In this document: positions 25,391 through 33,609 of the stretch, piece by piece
Numbering within the stretch: the stretch's first letter is position 1
Layout of the letters: each line of letters begins with the position of its first letter
NCBI GenBank assembly: GCA_016713425.1
Contig: JADJPE010000005.1
Location: forward strand, 4,810,501 to 4,874,500
Reading direction: 5' to 3'
From: Deltaproteobacteria bacterium
GTDB taxonomy: Bacteria; Myxococcota; Kuafuiibacteriia; Kuafuiibacteriales; Kuafuiibacteriaceae
Length of the DNA stretch: 64,000 bases
Program-made: the position numbers and the translations under genes
Notes under the pieces: model-generated
Databases searched by the model: none
What the model was told of the DNA's origin: nothing
What the model saw: only the letters and a program-made list of their open reading frames with translations

Positions 25391-26887
25391 ATGCATCACT
25401 TTGAGTACGGGTCGAACGGTTCGATGAGCGCGGAGGGTGTCGACCTCGAGCGGATTGCCGAGGCCGTGGGCACGCCGACTTACGTCTATTCGGAGGCGAC
25501 GATTCGGCGCCACTTCGCGGTGTACGACGAGGCGTTTTCGGGGCATCCGCACCTCATCTGCTACGCGGTGAAAGCGAACACGAATGCGAGCATTCTTCGG
25601 ATCCTCGCTGAAATGGGTGCGGGCGCCGACATCGTATCGGAAGGCGAGCTCTTCCGAGCGCTTCGCGCCGGTATTCCGGCCGATCGCATCGTCTTTTCCG
25701 GCGTGGGTAAGACCGCGCGGGAGATGGCGGTTGCGCTCGATGCGGGCATCCTGGCGTTCAACGTCGAGTCGGAGCCGGAGCTCCATCTGCTGGCTGAGGT
25801 GGCGCGCGAGAGGCGGCGCACCGCTCACGTTTCGCTTCGCGTCAATCCCGACGTCGACGCCAAGACGCATCCTTACATCTCTACTGGGTTGCGCGAGTCG
25901 AAGTTCGGAATTCCGATCGGCGACGCGCGCCGCATTGCCGCGATGGCCAAGGATATGGCCAGCCTTGATGTCGTGGGCGTCGACTGCCACATCGGGTCGC
26001 AACTCACTTCGCTTGCGCCGATCATGGAAGCGCTCGATTCGGTCCTGGCGCTCGTGGACGCCCTGGCTGTGGATGGACACCACATTCGGGAGATCGATCT
26101 CGGTGGGGGACTCGGGATTCCGTATGACGCCAAGAAGGCGAACCCGCCACTCCCGCGCGAGCTTGGCGCGGGCGTGATCGAACGGTTCCGCGGGCGCAGC
26201 GAGCGGATCATCCTCGAGCCTGGCCGGGTGATCGTGGGCAACGCCGGTGTCCTCCTGACGCGTGTGCTCTTTGTGAAGCAGACCCCCGATCGCACGTTCG
26301 TCGTCGTCGACGCGGCCATGAACGACTTGATGCGGCCTGCGCTCTACCAGGCGCATCATGAGATTTTGCCGATTCGACGAGTGCGCCAGGTCGGGGGCGT
26401 CGCGAGGCCGGTTGAGGTCTCGGTGGCGTCGGCTGATGCTCCCGCCGCCGAGTCGGCTCGTGCGGTCGAGTCGGTCGGACTTCACGAGTCGCTGGAACCG
26501 CGGGATCCGCAGGATCTGCAGGAACCGAAGGATCCGCAGGATCTGCAGGAACCGAAGGATCCGCAGGATCCGCAGGATCCGCAGGATCCGCAGGATCCGC
26601 AGGAGCTGCTCCATGTCGTCGACGTCGTCGGCCCGATCTGTGAGTCATCGGACGCGTTCGCGCGGCAACGTGCGTTGCCGAAGGTCGAGCCTGGAGATCT
26701 GCTTGGCATCATGAGTGCTGGAGCCTACGGCTTCAGCATGGCGTCGACGTACAACTCTCGCCCGCGGGCGGCCGAGGTTTTGGTTCGAGGGGAAGCGTTT
26801 CATGTGATTCGCGATCGCGAATCGCTCGAGGCCCTCGTGGCTTCGGAATCATTTGCGCCATGGCTCAATGAAGGAGGAGCGGCATGA
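25391..26887 (+). CDS. lysA: Diaminopimelate decarboxylase with repeat insertion
   Basis: PLP enzyme making lysine from meso-diaminopimelate. PLP lysine in CYAVKANTN, then GADIVSEGEL, HIGSQL, DLGGGLGIPY, EPGRVIVGNAG, the catalytic CESSDAFA and GAYGFSMASTYNSRPR. At 498 aa it is about 80 residues longer than usual because of an insertion (about residues 340-408) between DLMRPALYQAHHEILP and VVDVVGPICE. The insertion ends in PQD/EPKD repeats encoded by 27-bp and 9-bp tandem units. All catalytic blocks flanking it are intact, so the enzyme is probably active and the repeat forms a surface loop. dapA overlaps its stop by 4 nt. Confidence 0.93.
   Translation: MHHFEYGSNGSMSAEGVDLERIAEAVGTPTYVYSEATIRRHFAVYDEAFSGHPHLICYAVKANTNASILRILAEMGAGADIVSEGELFRALRAGIPADRIVFSGVGKTAREMAVALDAGILAFNVESEPELHLLAEVARERRRTAHVSLRVNPDVDAKTHPYISTGLRESKFGIPIGDARRIAAMAKDMASLDVVGVDCHIGSQLTSLAPIMEALDSVLALVDALAVDGHHIREIDLGGGLGIPYDAKKANPPLPRELGAGVIERFRGRSERIILEPGRVIVGNAGVLLTRVLFVKQTPDRTFVVVDAAMNDLMRPALYQAHHEILPIRRVRQVGGVARPVEVSVASADAPAAESARAVESVGLHESLEPRDPQDLQEPKDPQDLQEPKDPQDPQDPQDPQDPQELLHVVDVVGPICESSDAFARQRALPKVEPGDLLGIMSAGAYGFSMASTYNSRPRAAEVLVRGEAFHVIRDRESLEALVASESFAPWLNEGGAA
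26495..26602 (+). repeat. In-frame tandem repeat inside lysA
   Basis: Two 27-bp units (GAACCG...GATCTGCAG type) at 26495-26521 and 26522-26548, a partial unit, then five identical copies of GATCCGCAG at 26558-26602. The near identity of copies suggests recent expansion. Encodes EPKDPQDLQ and PQD repeats. Confidence 0.95.
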
Positions 26888-27810
26888 CGATAATCGAGAA
26901 GCTCAAGGGCGCGCTGACTGCGCTCGTCACGCCTTTCGATACGGCGGATGCTGTCGATACGACGGCCCTCGCACGCATTGTGGGCGAGCAAATCGAGCGC
27001 GGGATCGATGGATTGGTGGCCTGTGGTACGACCGGAGAGAGCCCAACTCTGACGGCCGCGGAGCAGGAGCGGGTGGTGCGGACGACCGTCGAAACGAGCG
27101 CCGGGCGGGTCCCGGTTGTGGCGGGCACCGGGACGAACGCGACGAAAGCGACGGTCGAGGCGACGAAGCGCGCCCGAGCATGGGGCATCGATGCGGCGTT
27201 GGTCGTTGTTCCTTACTACAACAAGCCGACTCAAGAGGGTCTCTTTCGGCACTTCAAGCAGGTCTTCGAAGAGACGGGCGTCCCGATCATCGCCTACAAC
27301 GTTCCGGGGCGAACGGTGACCGATCTTCTCCCGGAGACGATAGGTCGCCTCGCCGAATGCGGCGCGATCGTGGGCGTGAAGGATGCGACCGCGAACATGC
27401 GAAGAACCGTTGAGACGCTCGAGGCGGTGGGCTCGCGTCCCTTTGCGATGCTGTCGGGCGACGATTTTACGATCCTCCCCTTTGTCGCGTTGGGTGGGCA
27501 CGGGGTCATCAGTGTGGTGAGCAATCTCGCGCCGGGTGACACCGCCAGGCTCGTTCGCGATGTGGCCGCCGGAGATGTCGAGGCTTCGCGTGCGCTGAAC
27601 GCGCGACTCGTGGCGCTCAGCGCTTCCCTGTTCGACGTGTCGAGCCCGATCCCGATCAAAGCGGCGATGGGGCTCGCTGGCTGGTGTGCGCCCGCGGTTC
27701 GTCTCCCGCTCGTTGAGGCCGATGCGCGCACGACGAAAGCGGTGGCGCGTGCCATCAATGTCTACCGAGGGCAGCCGGAGGGCGCAGCCATCGAAGGATT
27801 CATGTCGTGA
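26884..27810 (+). CDS. dapA: 4-hydroxy-tetrahydrodipicolinate synthase
   Basis: Condenses pyruvate with aspartate semialdehyde at the entry of the lysine/diaminopimelate branch. TIM-barrel aldolase with ALVTPFD at the N-terminus, CGTTGESPTL, the catalytic Tyr in PYYNKPTQEG and the Schiff-base Lys in VGVKDAT. 308 aa, normal. ATGA overlap with lysA; AAGGAGGAGC just upstream is a strong ribosome binding site inside lysA. Confidence 0.96.
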   Translation: MTIIEKLKGALTALVTPFDTADAVDTTALARIVGEQIERGIDGLVACGTTGESPTLTAAEQERVVRTTVETSAGRVPVVAGTGTNATKATVEATKRARAWGIDAALVVVPYYNKPTQEGLFRHFKQVFEETGVPIIAYNVPGRTVTDLLPETIGRLAECGAIVGVKDATANMRRTVETLEAVGSRPFAMLSGDDFTILPFVALGGHGVISVVSNLAPGDTARLVRDVAAGDVEASRALNARLVALSASLFDVSSPIPIKAAMGLAGWCAPAVRLPLVEADARTTKAVARAINVYRGQPEGAAIEGFMS

Positions 27811-28574
27811 TTCCGATCGTCGTTTCCGGTGCGCGCGGGCGCTTGGGGCAACGCATTCGTAGGCTCGTGGAGGCCGCTTCGGATCTGTCGCTGGCCGGGT
27901 GCTTGGTCCGGCCGGGCACGGAGGACGGCGAGAGGATGACGAGCGATCCGAGCGTCATCACTGCGGGGACGGTGCTTATCGAAACGGGGCCGCCGGCCGT
28001 CGCGGAGCGACATGCCGAGCACGCGGCGGCGGTGGGTGCGGCCGTGCTCATGGCGACGACCGGCTTTGAGCGCGGCGCCGACGCCCGCTTCGATGCCCTC
28101 GCCGATCGATGCCCGTTTCTGCTGGCGCCTAACTTGTCGCTCGGAATCGCCGTGCTCGAGGATCTCGTTCGGCGCGCTTCGGCCGTGCTTGGCGAGTACG
28201 ATGTCGAGATCGTCGAGGCGCATCACCGCAAGAAGGTCGACGCCCCGAGCGGTACGGCGTGGGCGCTTGCGCGGGCCGCGTCTTTGGCACGGGACGGGGA
28301 TATCGAACGCGACGCGATTCTGGCGCGTGCGGGAACGACGGGGCCGCGATCCGCGACTGAGATCGGGATGCAGTCCATCCGGGGCGGCGACGTGGTGGGC
28401 GAGCACACGGTTTACTTCCTCGGCCTCGCCGATCGAATCGAGTTGACCCATCGGGCCCAAGATCGAGACGTCTTTGCCCACGGAGCCGTTAGGGCGGCTC
28501 GGTTCTTAGGGGCGCCGGGCCGGAGTCCGGGTCGATACACGATGCGCAATGTCCTCGGCCTCGACCCGGCTTGA
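27807..28574 (+). CDS. dapB: 4-hydroxy-tetrahydrodipicolinate reductase
   Basis: NAD(P)H-dependent reduction following DapA. N-terminal nucleotide-binding motif VVSGARGRLGQRI and the catalytic signature VEAHHRKKVDAPSGTAWALA are intact; EHTVYFLG and the C-terminal RAARFL segment also fit. 255 aa from GTG, overlapping dapA by GTGA. Last gene of lysA-dapA-dapB, followed by a 19-bp repeat array. Confidence 0.95.
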   Translation: MIPIVVSGARGRLGQRIRRLVEAASDLSLAGCLVRPGTEDGERMTSDPSVITAGTVLIETGPPAVAERHAEHAAAVGAAVLMATTGFERGADARFDALADRCPFLLAPNLSLGIAVLEDLVRRASAVLGEYDVEIVEAHHRKKVDAPSGTAWALARAASLARDGDIERDAILARAGTTGPRSATEIGMQSIRGGDVVGEHTVYFLGLADRIELTHRAQDRDVFAHGAVRAARFLGAPGRSPGRYTMRNVLGLDPA

Positions 28575-28607
28575 ATGCCTGGCGGGTGCGGGTGCTCCGT
28601 GTAAACG

Positions 28608-28702
28608 GTGCGTTGTCCGAACGCTGGTGCGTTGTCCGAACGCTGGTGCGTTGTCCGAATGCTGGTGCGTTGTCCGAATGCTGGTGCGCTGTCTAATGAT
28701 CC
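28608..28702. repeat. 19-bp tandem repeat between dapB and rsfS
   Basis: Unit GTGCGTTGTCCGAACGCTG: four near-perfect copies (28608-28683) and a decayed fifth (28684-28702) that runs over the rsfS stop codon. It occupies most of the gap between the convergent genes. Because the unit is not a multiple of 3 it would be damaging inside a gene. Confidence 0.95.
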
Positions 28703-29136
28703 AGCGCATGCGCCATCGGCGGTTCGCGGTCATGCCAGATTTCCGGTGGCGGAACGCGGACGCGCGGGGCGGTGGCCCACATGCGATCGAGGTCGTAGTG
28801 GGCCCGGGTGTCCTCGTGGAAGATGTGCACAACGATGTCGCCGTAGTCGAGGATGATCCAACCGGTTCGGCCTTCCCGGCCAAGGAGCGCTAGGCCTCGT
28901 TTGTCTCGAAGTTCGTCCTCGATGGCGTTCGCGATGGCCCGTGTCTGCCGGTCGCTGTAGGCGGTCGCGATGACCAGGTAGTCGGTGTAAGAATTCCGTC
29001 CTTCCACACCGATGATCGTGACGTTCTGACCTTTCTTGTCCTGCGCAACCTTGGCCACTTCGAGGGCCTTCGCCTTAGATTCGATAACGACGACCTTGTT
29101 CCTTTCTGCCGCATCCGGACGTCGTCGATCGCTCAT
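28693..29136 (-). CDS. rsfS: Ribosome silencing factor RsfS
   Basis: Binds ribosomal protein L14 (uL14) and blocks subunit joining in starved cells. Typical blocks: KALEVAKVAQDKKGQNVTII, YLVIATAYSDRQTRAIA, GRTGWIILDYGDIVVHIFHE and YDLDRMW. 147 aa, with an N-terminal extension of about 15 and a C-terminal tail of about 25 residues, whose end lies on the neighbouring repeat array. Usually linked to nadD or rlmH; neither is here. Confidence 0.94.
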   Translation of the reverse strand: MSDRRRPDAAERNKVVVIESKAKALEVAKVAQDKKGQNVTIIGVEGRNSYTDYLVIATAYSDRQTRAIANAIEDELRDKRGLALLGREGRTGWIILDYGDIVVHIFHEDTRAHYDLDRMWATAPRVRVPPPEIWHDREPPMAHALDH

Positions 29137-29279
29137 CCATCGAACGCCCGCCTTGGCACTCGGTCTTTACGCCTTGTTCGACCCAGGCTTCATCATAAGG
29201 AGTGCGCTGGGGCGCACACAAGGCACTCGGGGCCACTTTGCGCGCCTCGGTGGCCGCGCCTGGACCGGTGGAGGGGCGA

Positions 29280-29921
29280 TCAGGGTCGTAGGTCGGCCCG
29301 GAAAAACCGATGCAACCTGCGGACCCTTCGGATCGACTTGCGCAGCCAGCGGCCCAAGTCGTCCAGGGCCCGGGGCATTCGGACCGAGAGGATCGCCCTG
29401 AGACTGGCCTGCGCGAACTCGGTCATCGAGAGGAGGAGCCGGAGGCGTTGGACGTCGAAAGGCGTCTCGAGGCCGGCGCTGGAACGCCAGTCTACCTCGG
29501 CCAACGCCGCCTCGATCGCGAGCCGAGCCCGCTCCATCAGCATCCATTCTCGGGACCGCAAGACGTGGGTGATGGTCGGCCAAACATCCAGGCGGGCCTC
29601 ATACGGCGCGTGTCGGTGTGCCCCGGTCGGTCGAACCAGGCCGTGGGCCTCGAGCTCTGTGACCGCAAGGTGGACCAGGGACCGACTGACCCCTAGGAAG
29701 TCAGCGATCTCCGTTTGCGAAAGGGGAACGCTTCGGATAGCCATCAAGGCCCAGACACGTCCGTGGATCGATTTGAAACCCCAGGCCTCGATGAAGTCAC
29801 CGACCGCCCCGCAAACCTCACGAACGCATTCGTTGATGCGATCAAGGTTCGGGCCTGAAGACGAAGGTTCGGCCGCTTCCTTGGGGGCCTCATCGGGGCT
29901 CGGGTGCCTCTCACGGGTCAA
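29280..29921 (-). CDS. GbsR/MarR-family transcriptional regulator
   Basis: A winged helix-turn-helix dimer with the layout of GbsR-type MarR relatives: VGDFIEAWGFKSIHGRVWAL, then LSQTEIADFLGVSRSLVHLA as the recognition region and TELEAHGLVRPTG leading into the wing. The C-terminal helices carry many Arg residues. TTG at 29921, preceded by AGGAGAA at 9 nt, gives 213 aa; the frame stays open to a GTG at 30092, but that would overlap the proposed operators and adds sequence unlike the family. It diverges from the polyprenyl synthase-men operon, which it may control. Ligand unknown. Confidence 0.75.
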   Translation of the reverse strand: MTRERHPSPDEAPKEAAEPSSSGPNLDRINECVREVCGAVGDFIEAWGFKSIHGRVWALMAIRSVPLSQTEIADFLGVSRSLVHLAVTELEAHGLVRPTGAHRHAPYEARLDVWPTITHVLRSREWMLMERARLAIEAALAEVDWRSSAGLETPFDVQRLRLLLSMTEFAQASLRAILSVRMPRALDDLGRWLRKSIRRVRRLHRFFRADLRP

Positions 29922-29978
29922 CGGGCGGTTCTCCTGTTCCTCTCCGGTTACCTTCCCGTGCGGGAGGGCAGATGTCGA

Positions 29979-29994
29979 TTCAAAGATCGTTGAA
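29979..29994. promoter_or_regulatory. Candidate GbsR-like operator, site 1
   Basis: Inverted repeat TTCA-N8-TGAA (TTCAAAGATCGTTGAA), 58 bp before the proposed TTG start of the regulator gene. Same half-sites and spacing as site 2 at 30088-30103. Regulatory role inferred. Confidence 0.5.
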
Positions 29995-30068
29995 CATCTT
30001 GTGGGCACCGGCCCTCTTGGAACCATGATTTGGCGGATCTGCGCCGTCTTGTCCACAGAATGCTTGCT

Positions 30069-30098
30069 TTGACGATGTCGTCTCGAGTTCACTAAACG
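30069..30098 (+). promoter_or_regulatory. Candidate promoter of the men operon
   Basis: TTGACG at 30069-30074 and TAAACG at 30093-30098 with an 18-bp spacer. The -10 lies inside the second inverted repeat, so a regulator bound there would block it. About 62 bp before the polyprenyl synthase ATG. Confidence 0.4.
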
Positions 30099-30103
30099 CT
30101 GAA
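30088..30103. promoter_or_regulatory. Candidate GbsR-like operator, site 2
   Basis: Inverted repeat TTCA-N8-TGAA (within GTTCACTAAACGCTGAAC), 58 bp before the polyprenyl synthase ATG and overlapping its -10 candidate. Centre-to-centre distance to site 1 is 109 bp. Confidence 0.5.
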
Positions 30104-30160
30104 CAGTGCCGGACGTGGTGCGTGATGCGCAGTCCCGTCGCGGGGAGGAGGTTCGAAGAG

Positions 30161-31276
30161 ATGTCGATGCTGGCTCGACGAAAACCAGAGGCCGAAGCTT
30201 CGCCGAGAGTTCTGAGGAGCCTCCAAGCGACGTGCCACGCGCGTGGGCTCGGGGCGCTGGCCGAGCGCATCGCGGACCTTGACGGCTTCATCCAAGACGA
30301 TCTGATGCAGATCGAAAGTGTCCTCAGGGAAATCAAAACCCCGGACGATGTGGTCGGGCGTTCGGCCCAACACCTGCTTTCGCGCGGTGGGAAACGTCTG
30401 CGTCCGCTGTGTGTTGGGCTGGCGAGTCGCTTGGGTGAAGGTGGATTCAACGCATCGGCGCGAGAGTTGGCGGTGGCCGTCGAGCTCATTCACAACGCGA
30501 CGTTGCTCCACGACGATGTCGTTGATCTCGGCGATCGTCGCCGTGGCCATGAGACCGCCCGTGTCGTTTTCGGAAATGCGGCATCGATCTACTCGGGTGA
30601 CTGGCTGCTGATCGAGGCGCTCCGCCGAGTGCATACAGCCGACGTGCCTGGCGTGCTGCTCCGCCTCTTGTCGACCATCGATGAGATGATCGCGGCGGAG
30701 GCACTTCAGTTGGCGCGGCGCGACGAGCTCGTCGCCGATCGCGACGTGTATTTTCGCGTGATCGAAGGCAAGACCGCCTCGTTGTTTCGATGGGCCACGT
30801 ACGCGGGCGCGCGCGCGGGGCTGCTTGGGGAAGAAGAGTGCGAGTGTGTCGGACGATACGGCGAGAATCTGGGACTCGCCTTCCAGATGATCGACGACGC
30901 GCTCGATCTCAAGGGTGACGTTTCCGTGGTCGGCAAGGATCTCCTCGCCGATGTGCGAGAGGGTAAGGTGACGTATCCCTTGCTCGTCATGCTCGAGGCC
31001 GAGCCGTCGGTTGCGACCGCCATCGAACAGATGGCCGGCTCGGGCACGCGTCCCGAGGAGGGTTCGAGCGCCGACGAGGGTTCGAGCGCCGATCTCGAGA
31101 CGGCACGTCGGGACATTCTCGCCGCCCTCGAGCGTACGAAGGCGGTCGAAGTGACGATGGCGCTGGCGAGCGACTACGCTCAGCGAGCGTGCCAGAACCT
31201 CGAAGCACTCCCGCCCAGTCTTGCACGATCGGCGCTCGAAGCGGTCTCTGAGGCGTTGGTGGTTCGGGATCGATGA
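30161..31276 (+). CDS. Polyprenyl diphosphate synthase (menaquinone tail)
   Basis: Trans-prenyltransferase making the isoprenoid side chain. First Asp-rich motif in HNATLLHDDVVDLGDRRRG (DDVVD), second in QMIDDALDLKG (DDALD), plus GGKRLRPLCVGLAS and a Lys in EGKTASLF. Medium/long-chain type, similar to octaprenyl/heptaprenyl synthases rather than the short-chain IspA. ATG at 30161 is preceded by GGGGAGGAGG at 9 nt (371 aa). An 18-bp duplication (31058-31093) adds EGSSAD twice in a loop near the C-terminus. First gene of the men operon; menG follows at 39 bp. Confidence 0.9.
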   Translation: MSMLARRKPEAEASPRVLRSLQATCHARGLGALAERIADLDGFIQDDLMQIESVLREIKTPDDVVGRSAQHLLSRGGKRLRPLCVGLASRLGEGGFNASARELAVAVELIHNATLLHDDVVDLGDRRRGHETARVVFGNAASIYSGDWLLIEALRRVHTADVPGVLLRLLSTIDEMIAAEALQLARRDELVADRDVYFRVIEGKTASLFRWATYAGARAGLLGEEECECVGRYGENLGLAFQMIDDALDLKGDVSVVGKDLLADVREGKVTYPLLVMLEAEPSVATAIEQMAGSGTRPEEGSSADEGSSADLETARRDILAALERTKAVEVTMALASDYAQRACQNLEALPPSLARSALEAVSEALVVRDR

Positions 31277-31315
31277 CGGTGGAGACCGAGGCGCGGGCCG
31301 CCGTGGACGGATGAG

Positions 31316-32065
31316 ATGAAGCAGCAGGTCGACATGAAACAGGTCGAGATGGATGGCTCCGGGGCGATGTTCGACGCGATCGCCGAGCGGTACGATGGGC
31401 TCAATCGCGTGATCTCGCTCGGGATGGATCAATCCTGGCGCCGTCGTACGGTTCGAGCCCTTCGACTCGAGGCGGGCCAGCGGGTCTTGGACGTGGCGAC
31501 CGGAACCGCGGACCTCGCGATCATGGCGGCGCGGATGCACGAGGGCGTGGATTTCGTGGGTGTCGACCCCTCGCCAAAGATGGTGGCGATTGGTGCGGAG
31601 AAGATTGAGCGCGCGAAGCTGGGAGGGCGCGTCGTCCTTCGACTTGGGGACGCCTGCGCGTTGCCGGCGGCCACCGCATCGTTCGATGCGGCGATGATGG
31701 CCTTCGGGATTCGCAATGTCGTCGATCGTCCTCGTGCGCTCGAGGAGCTGGCGCGGGTTGTTCGTCCGGGCGGCCGGATTGCGATCTTGGAGGCGTCGCA
31801 AGCGAGTCGCGGCTTTTTGGCACCGCTCGCGCGCTTTCACGCCCGGGTGGTGGTCCCGAGGTTGGCGAGTTTGTTCTCGTCGCGCGAAGCCTACGAGTAT
31901 CTCGAGACGTCGATCCGCGCCTTCCCGCCGCCGGCGGCTTTTCGTGTGATGCTGGAAAACGCCGGGCTCTTGGTTGAGCGCACGGATTCGTTCACTTTGG
32001 GCGTCGTCTCGCTCTACGTCGCCATCTCACGAGGTCCAATCATCTCACGAGGTCCAATCGAATGA
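31316..32065 (+). CDS. menG: Demethylmenaquinone methyltransferase
   Basis: SAM-dependent methylation, the last step of menaquinone synthesis (UbiE/MenG family). MFDAIAERYDGLNRVISLGMDQ, VLDVATGTADLAIMAA (SAM motif I), FGIRNVVDRPRALEELARVVRPGG and the C-terminal AFRVMLENAGL match. 249 aa. The last codons contain a perfect 18-bp tandem duplication (32023-32058) encoding ISRGPI twice, just before the ATGA overlap with menF. Confidence 0.94.
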   Translation: MKQQVDMKQVEMDGSGAMFDAIAERYDGLNRVISLGMDQSWRRRTVRALRLEAGQRVLDVATGTADLAIMAARMHEGVDFVGVDPSPKMVAIGAEKIERAKLGGRVVLRLGDACALPAATASFDAAMMAFGIRNVVDRPRALEELARVVRPGGRIAILEASQASRGFLAPLARFHARVVVPRLASLFSSREAYEYLETSIRAFPPPAAFRVMLENAGLLVERTDSFTLGVVSLYVAISRGPIISRGPIE

Positions 32066-33609
32066 TCGCCGGCGGTCTTTCGCACGGCGTGGAGGCCGAC
32101 GCGAGCGCGTGGCCGCTCGAGCCCGTGGTTGCGTTTGCGCGCGACGCGCTATCCAAGGTCCTTCGCGGCCCATCTTCGATCGTGATGCTCTGCCTCCCCG
32201 CACCGCGCGCGCGTCTGACGCGGCTTTTCGATGTTCCCTGGGCCACGGACAACGCGTTTCTTTGGAATCCCCCGACCAGCCCAAAGACGGGGTCAGACCC
32301 GAAGACGGCGGCGACGCATTCTGTGGCGATGAGTTCGGCCGTTTGCGCGCCAACATGTCCGGCTACGGCGGGCTACGCGGTCGCTCGGCGCATCGATCTC
32401 GCGCATCATGAATCGCCGGCCGATGTGGCCCGGCTTGGCCAGGCGATGTTGGCCGAAATCGAGATCGTCGTGCATCCGGCTCTTCCGAAGGCGGCGATGG
32501 TTGCGCCTCGTTTCTTTGGCGGCTTGGCGTTCGACGGGCATGCCTCGGTGGTGGGCCCGCCGTGGGAGACGTTCGGGGCGGGAAGCTTCATTCTCCCTCG
32601 TTGGACCTACGTGCACGGCGAGGGCGACTCTGCCGTCCTGGGGTGCATCGTGTCGGCCGAGGATGCTGTTGTCGACGACAGCGGCGATTCCACGACTGAG
32701 GCGTTTGTGGAGCGTCTTGGCGCGACGTACCGTATCCTGGCGACGAGCGACGTGCGGAGGAGTCCGCACGAGCTCGAGCCGGCTTCGCCGGTTTCCGTGG
32801 ATGAAACGCCGGTCGACGTCTTCTCGACTCAGGTCGAGGCGATTCGGTCCGGGATCCGTGCCGGTCGGTTCGGCAAGGTGGTGGCCGCACGCCGAAGCGT
32901 GGTGCGCGCGACGCGCCCGCTCTCGGTCTGGCGGACGATGGACGCACTGGCGACAGCACACCCCGGGACCCTCAAATTTGCCTTCTCTCGGGGAGGCCGC
33001 ACGTTTGTCGGTGCCTCACCCGAACTCCTCGTCTCGAGGACGGCGCTCGATGTCCGGTCGGAGGCGGTTGCGGGGACCATCGTGACGACGGAGCCCGACG
33101 CCGCCCGACGCCTCGTTGAGAGTGCGAAAGACCGGGAGGAACATGCGTTCGTCGTCGAGCACCTCGTGGATCGCCTTCTGCCCTTCTGCGGAGGGTCGTG
33201 TGGACTCAGTCGGCAGGGGCCCTTGGTTCGACGACATGGCGCGGTGGCGCACTTGGTGACGTCGTTGACCGGACAGTTGAAGACGCCGGTTCACGTTCTC
33301 GAGCTGGTGGCGGCGCTTCATCCAACGCCCGCGGTATGCGGATCTCCGCCCGAGGCTTCGGCGGCGTTCATTCGAGCGCACGAGCCCGATCCGCGCGGTT
33401 GGTACTCAGGCCCCGTCGGGTGGTTCGATGCGCACGGGCAAGGCGAGTTCTGGGTCGCCTTGCGATCGGGCGTTTTGCACGACCAACGCGCTTACTTGTT
33501 CGCAGGGGCGGGGATCGTGGGACGCTCGAACCCGGTGGCGGAATACGAGGAAACCGGCCTCAAGTTCTCGACGTTGCTGCGTGCGCTCAAGGTTGAGCCG
33601 TCCCGATGA
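32062..33609 (+). CDS. menF: Isochorismate synthase
   Basis: Chorismate-binding enzyme committing chorismate to menaquinone. The C-terminal catalytic domain shows GRFGKVVAARRSVV, KFAFSRGGRTFVGASPELLV, AGTIVTTEPDAARRL, DREEHAFVVEHLVDRL, LHPTPAVCGSPP and PVGWFDAHGQGEFWVALRS. 515 aa with a variable N-terminal half, as usual. Overlaps menG and menD by ATGA at both ends. Confidence 0.93.
   Translation: MIAGGLSHGVEADASAWPLEPVVAFARDALSKVLRGPSSIVMLCLPAPRARLTRLFDVPWATDNAFLWNPPTSPKTGSDPKTAATHSVAMSSAVCAPTCPATAGYAVARRIDLAHHESPADVARLGQAMLAEIEIVVHPALPKAAMVAPRFFGGLAFDGHASVVGPPWETFGAGSFILPRWTYVHGEGDSAVLGCIVSAEDAVVDDSGDSTTEAFVERLGATYRILATSDVRRSPHELEPASPVSVDETPVDVFSTQVEAIRSGIRAGRFGKVVAARRSVVRATRPLSVWRTMDALATAHPGTLKFAFSRGGRTFVGASPELLVSRTALDVRSEAVAGTIVTTEPDAARRLVESAKDREEHAFVVEHLVDRLLPFCGGSCGLSRQGPLVRRHGAVAHLVTSLTGQLKTPVHVLELVAALHPTPAVCGSPPEASAAFIRAHEPDPRGWYSGPVGWFDAHGQGEFWVALRSGVLHDQRAYLFAGAGIVGRSNPVAEYEETGLKFSTLLRALKVEPSR

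Noticed and set aside
25022..26614. Long minus-strand frame of 530 codons over the LptM-like gene and lysA
   Set aside because: It is antisense to two clear genes and its start is a low-complexity run caused by the lysA repeat. GC-rich genes produce such shadows.
28608..28702. CRISPR array
   Set aside because: Units are directly adjacent without spacers, only 19 bp long, and there are no cas genes in the window.
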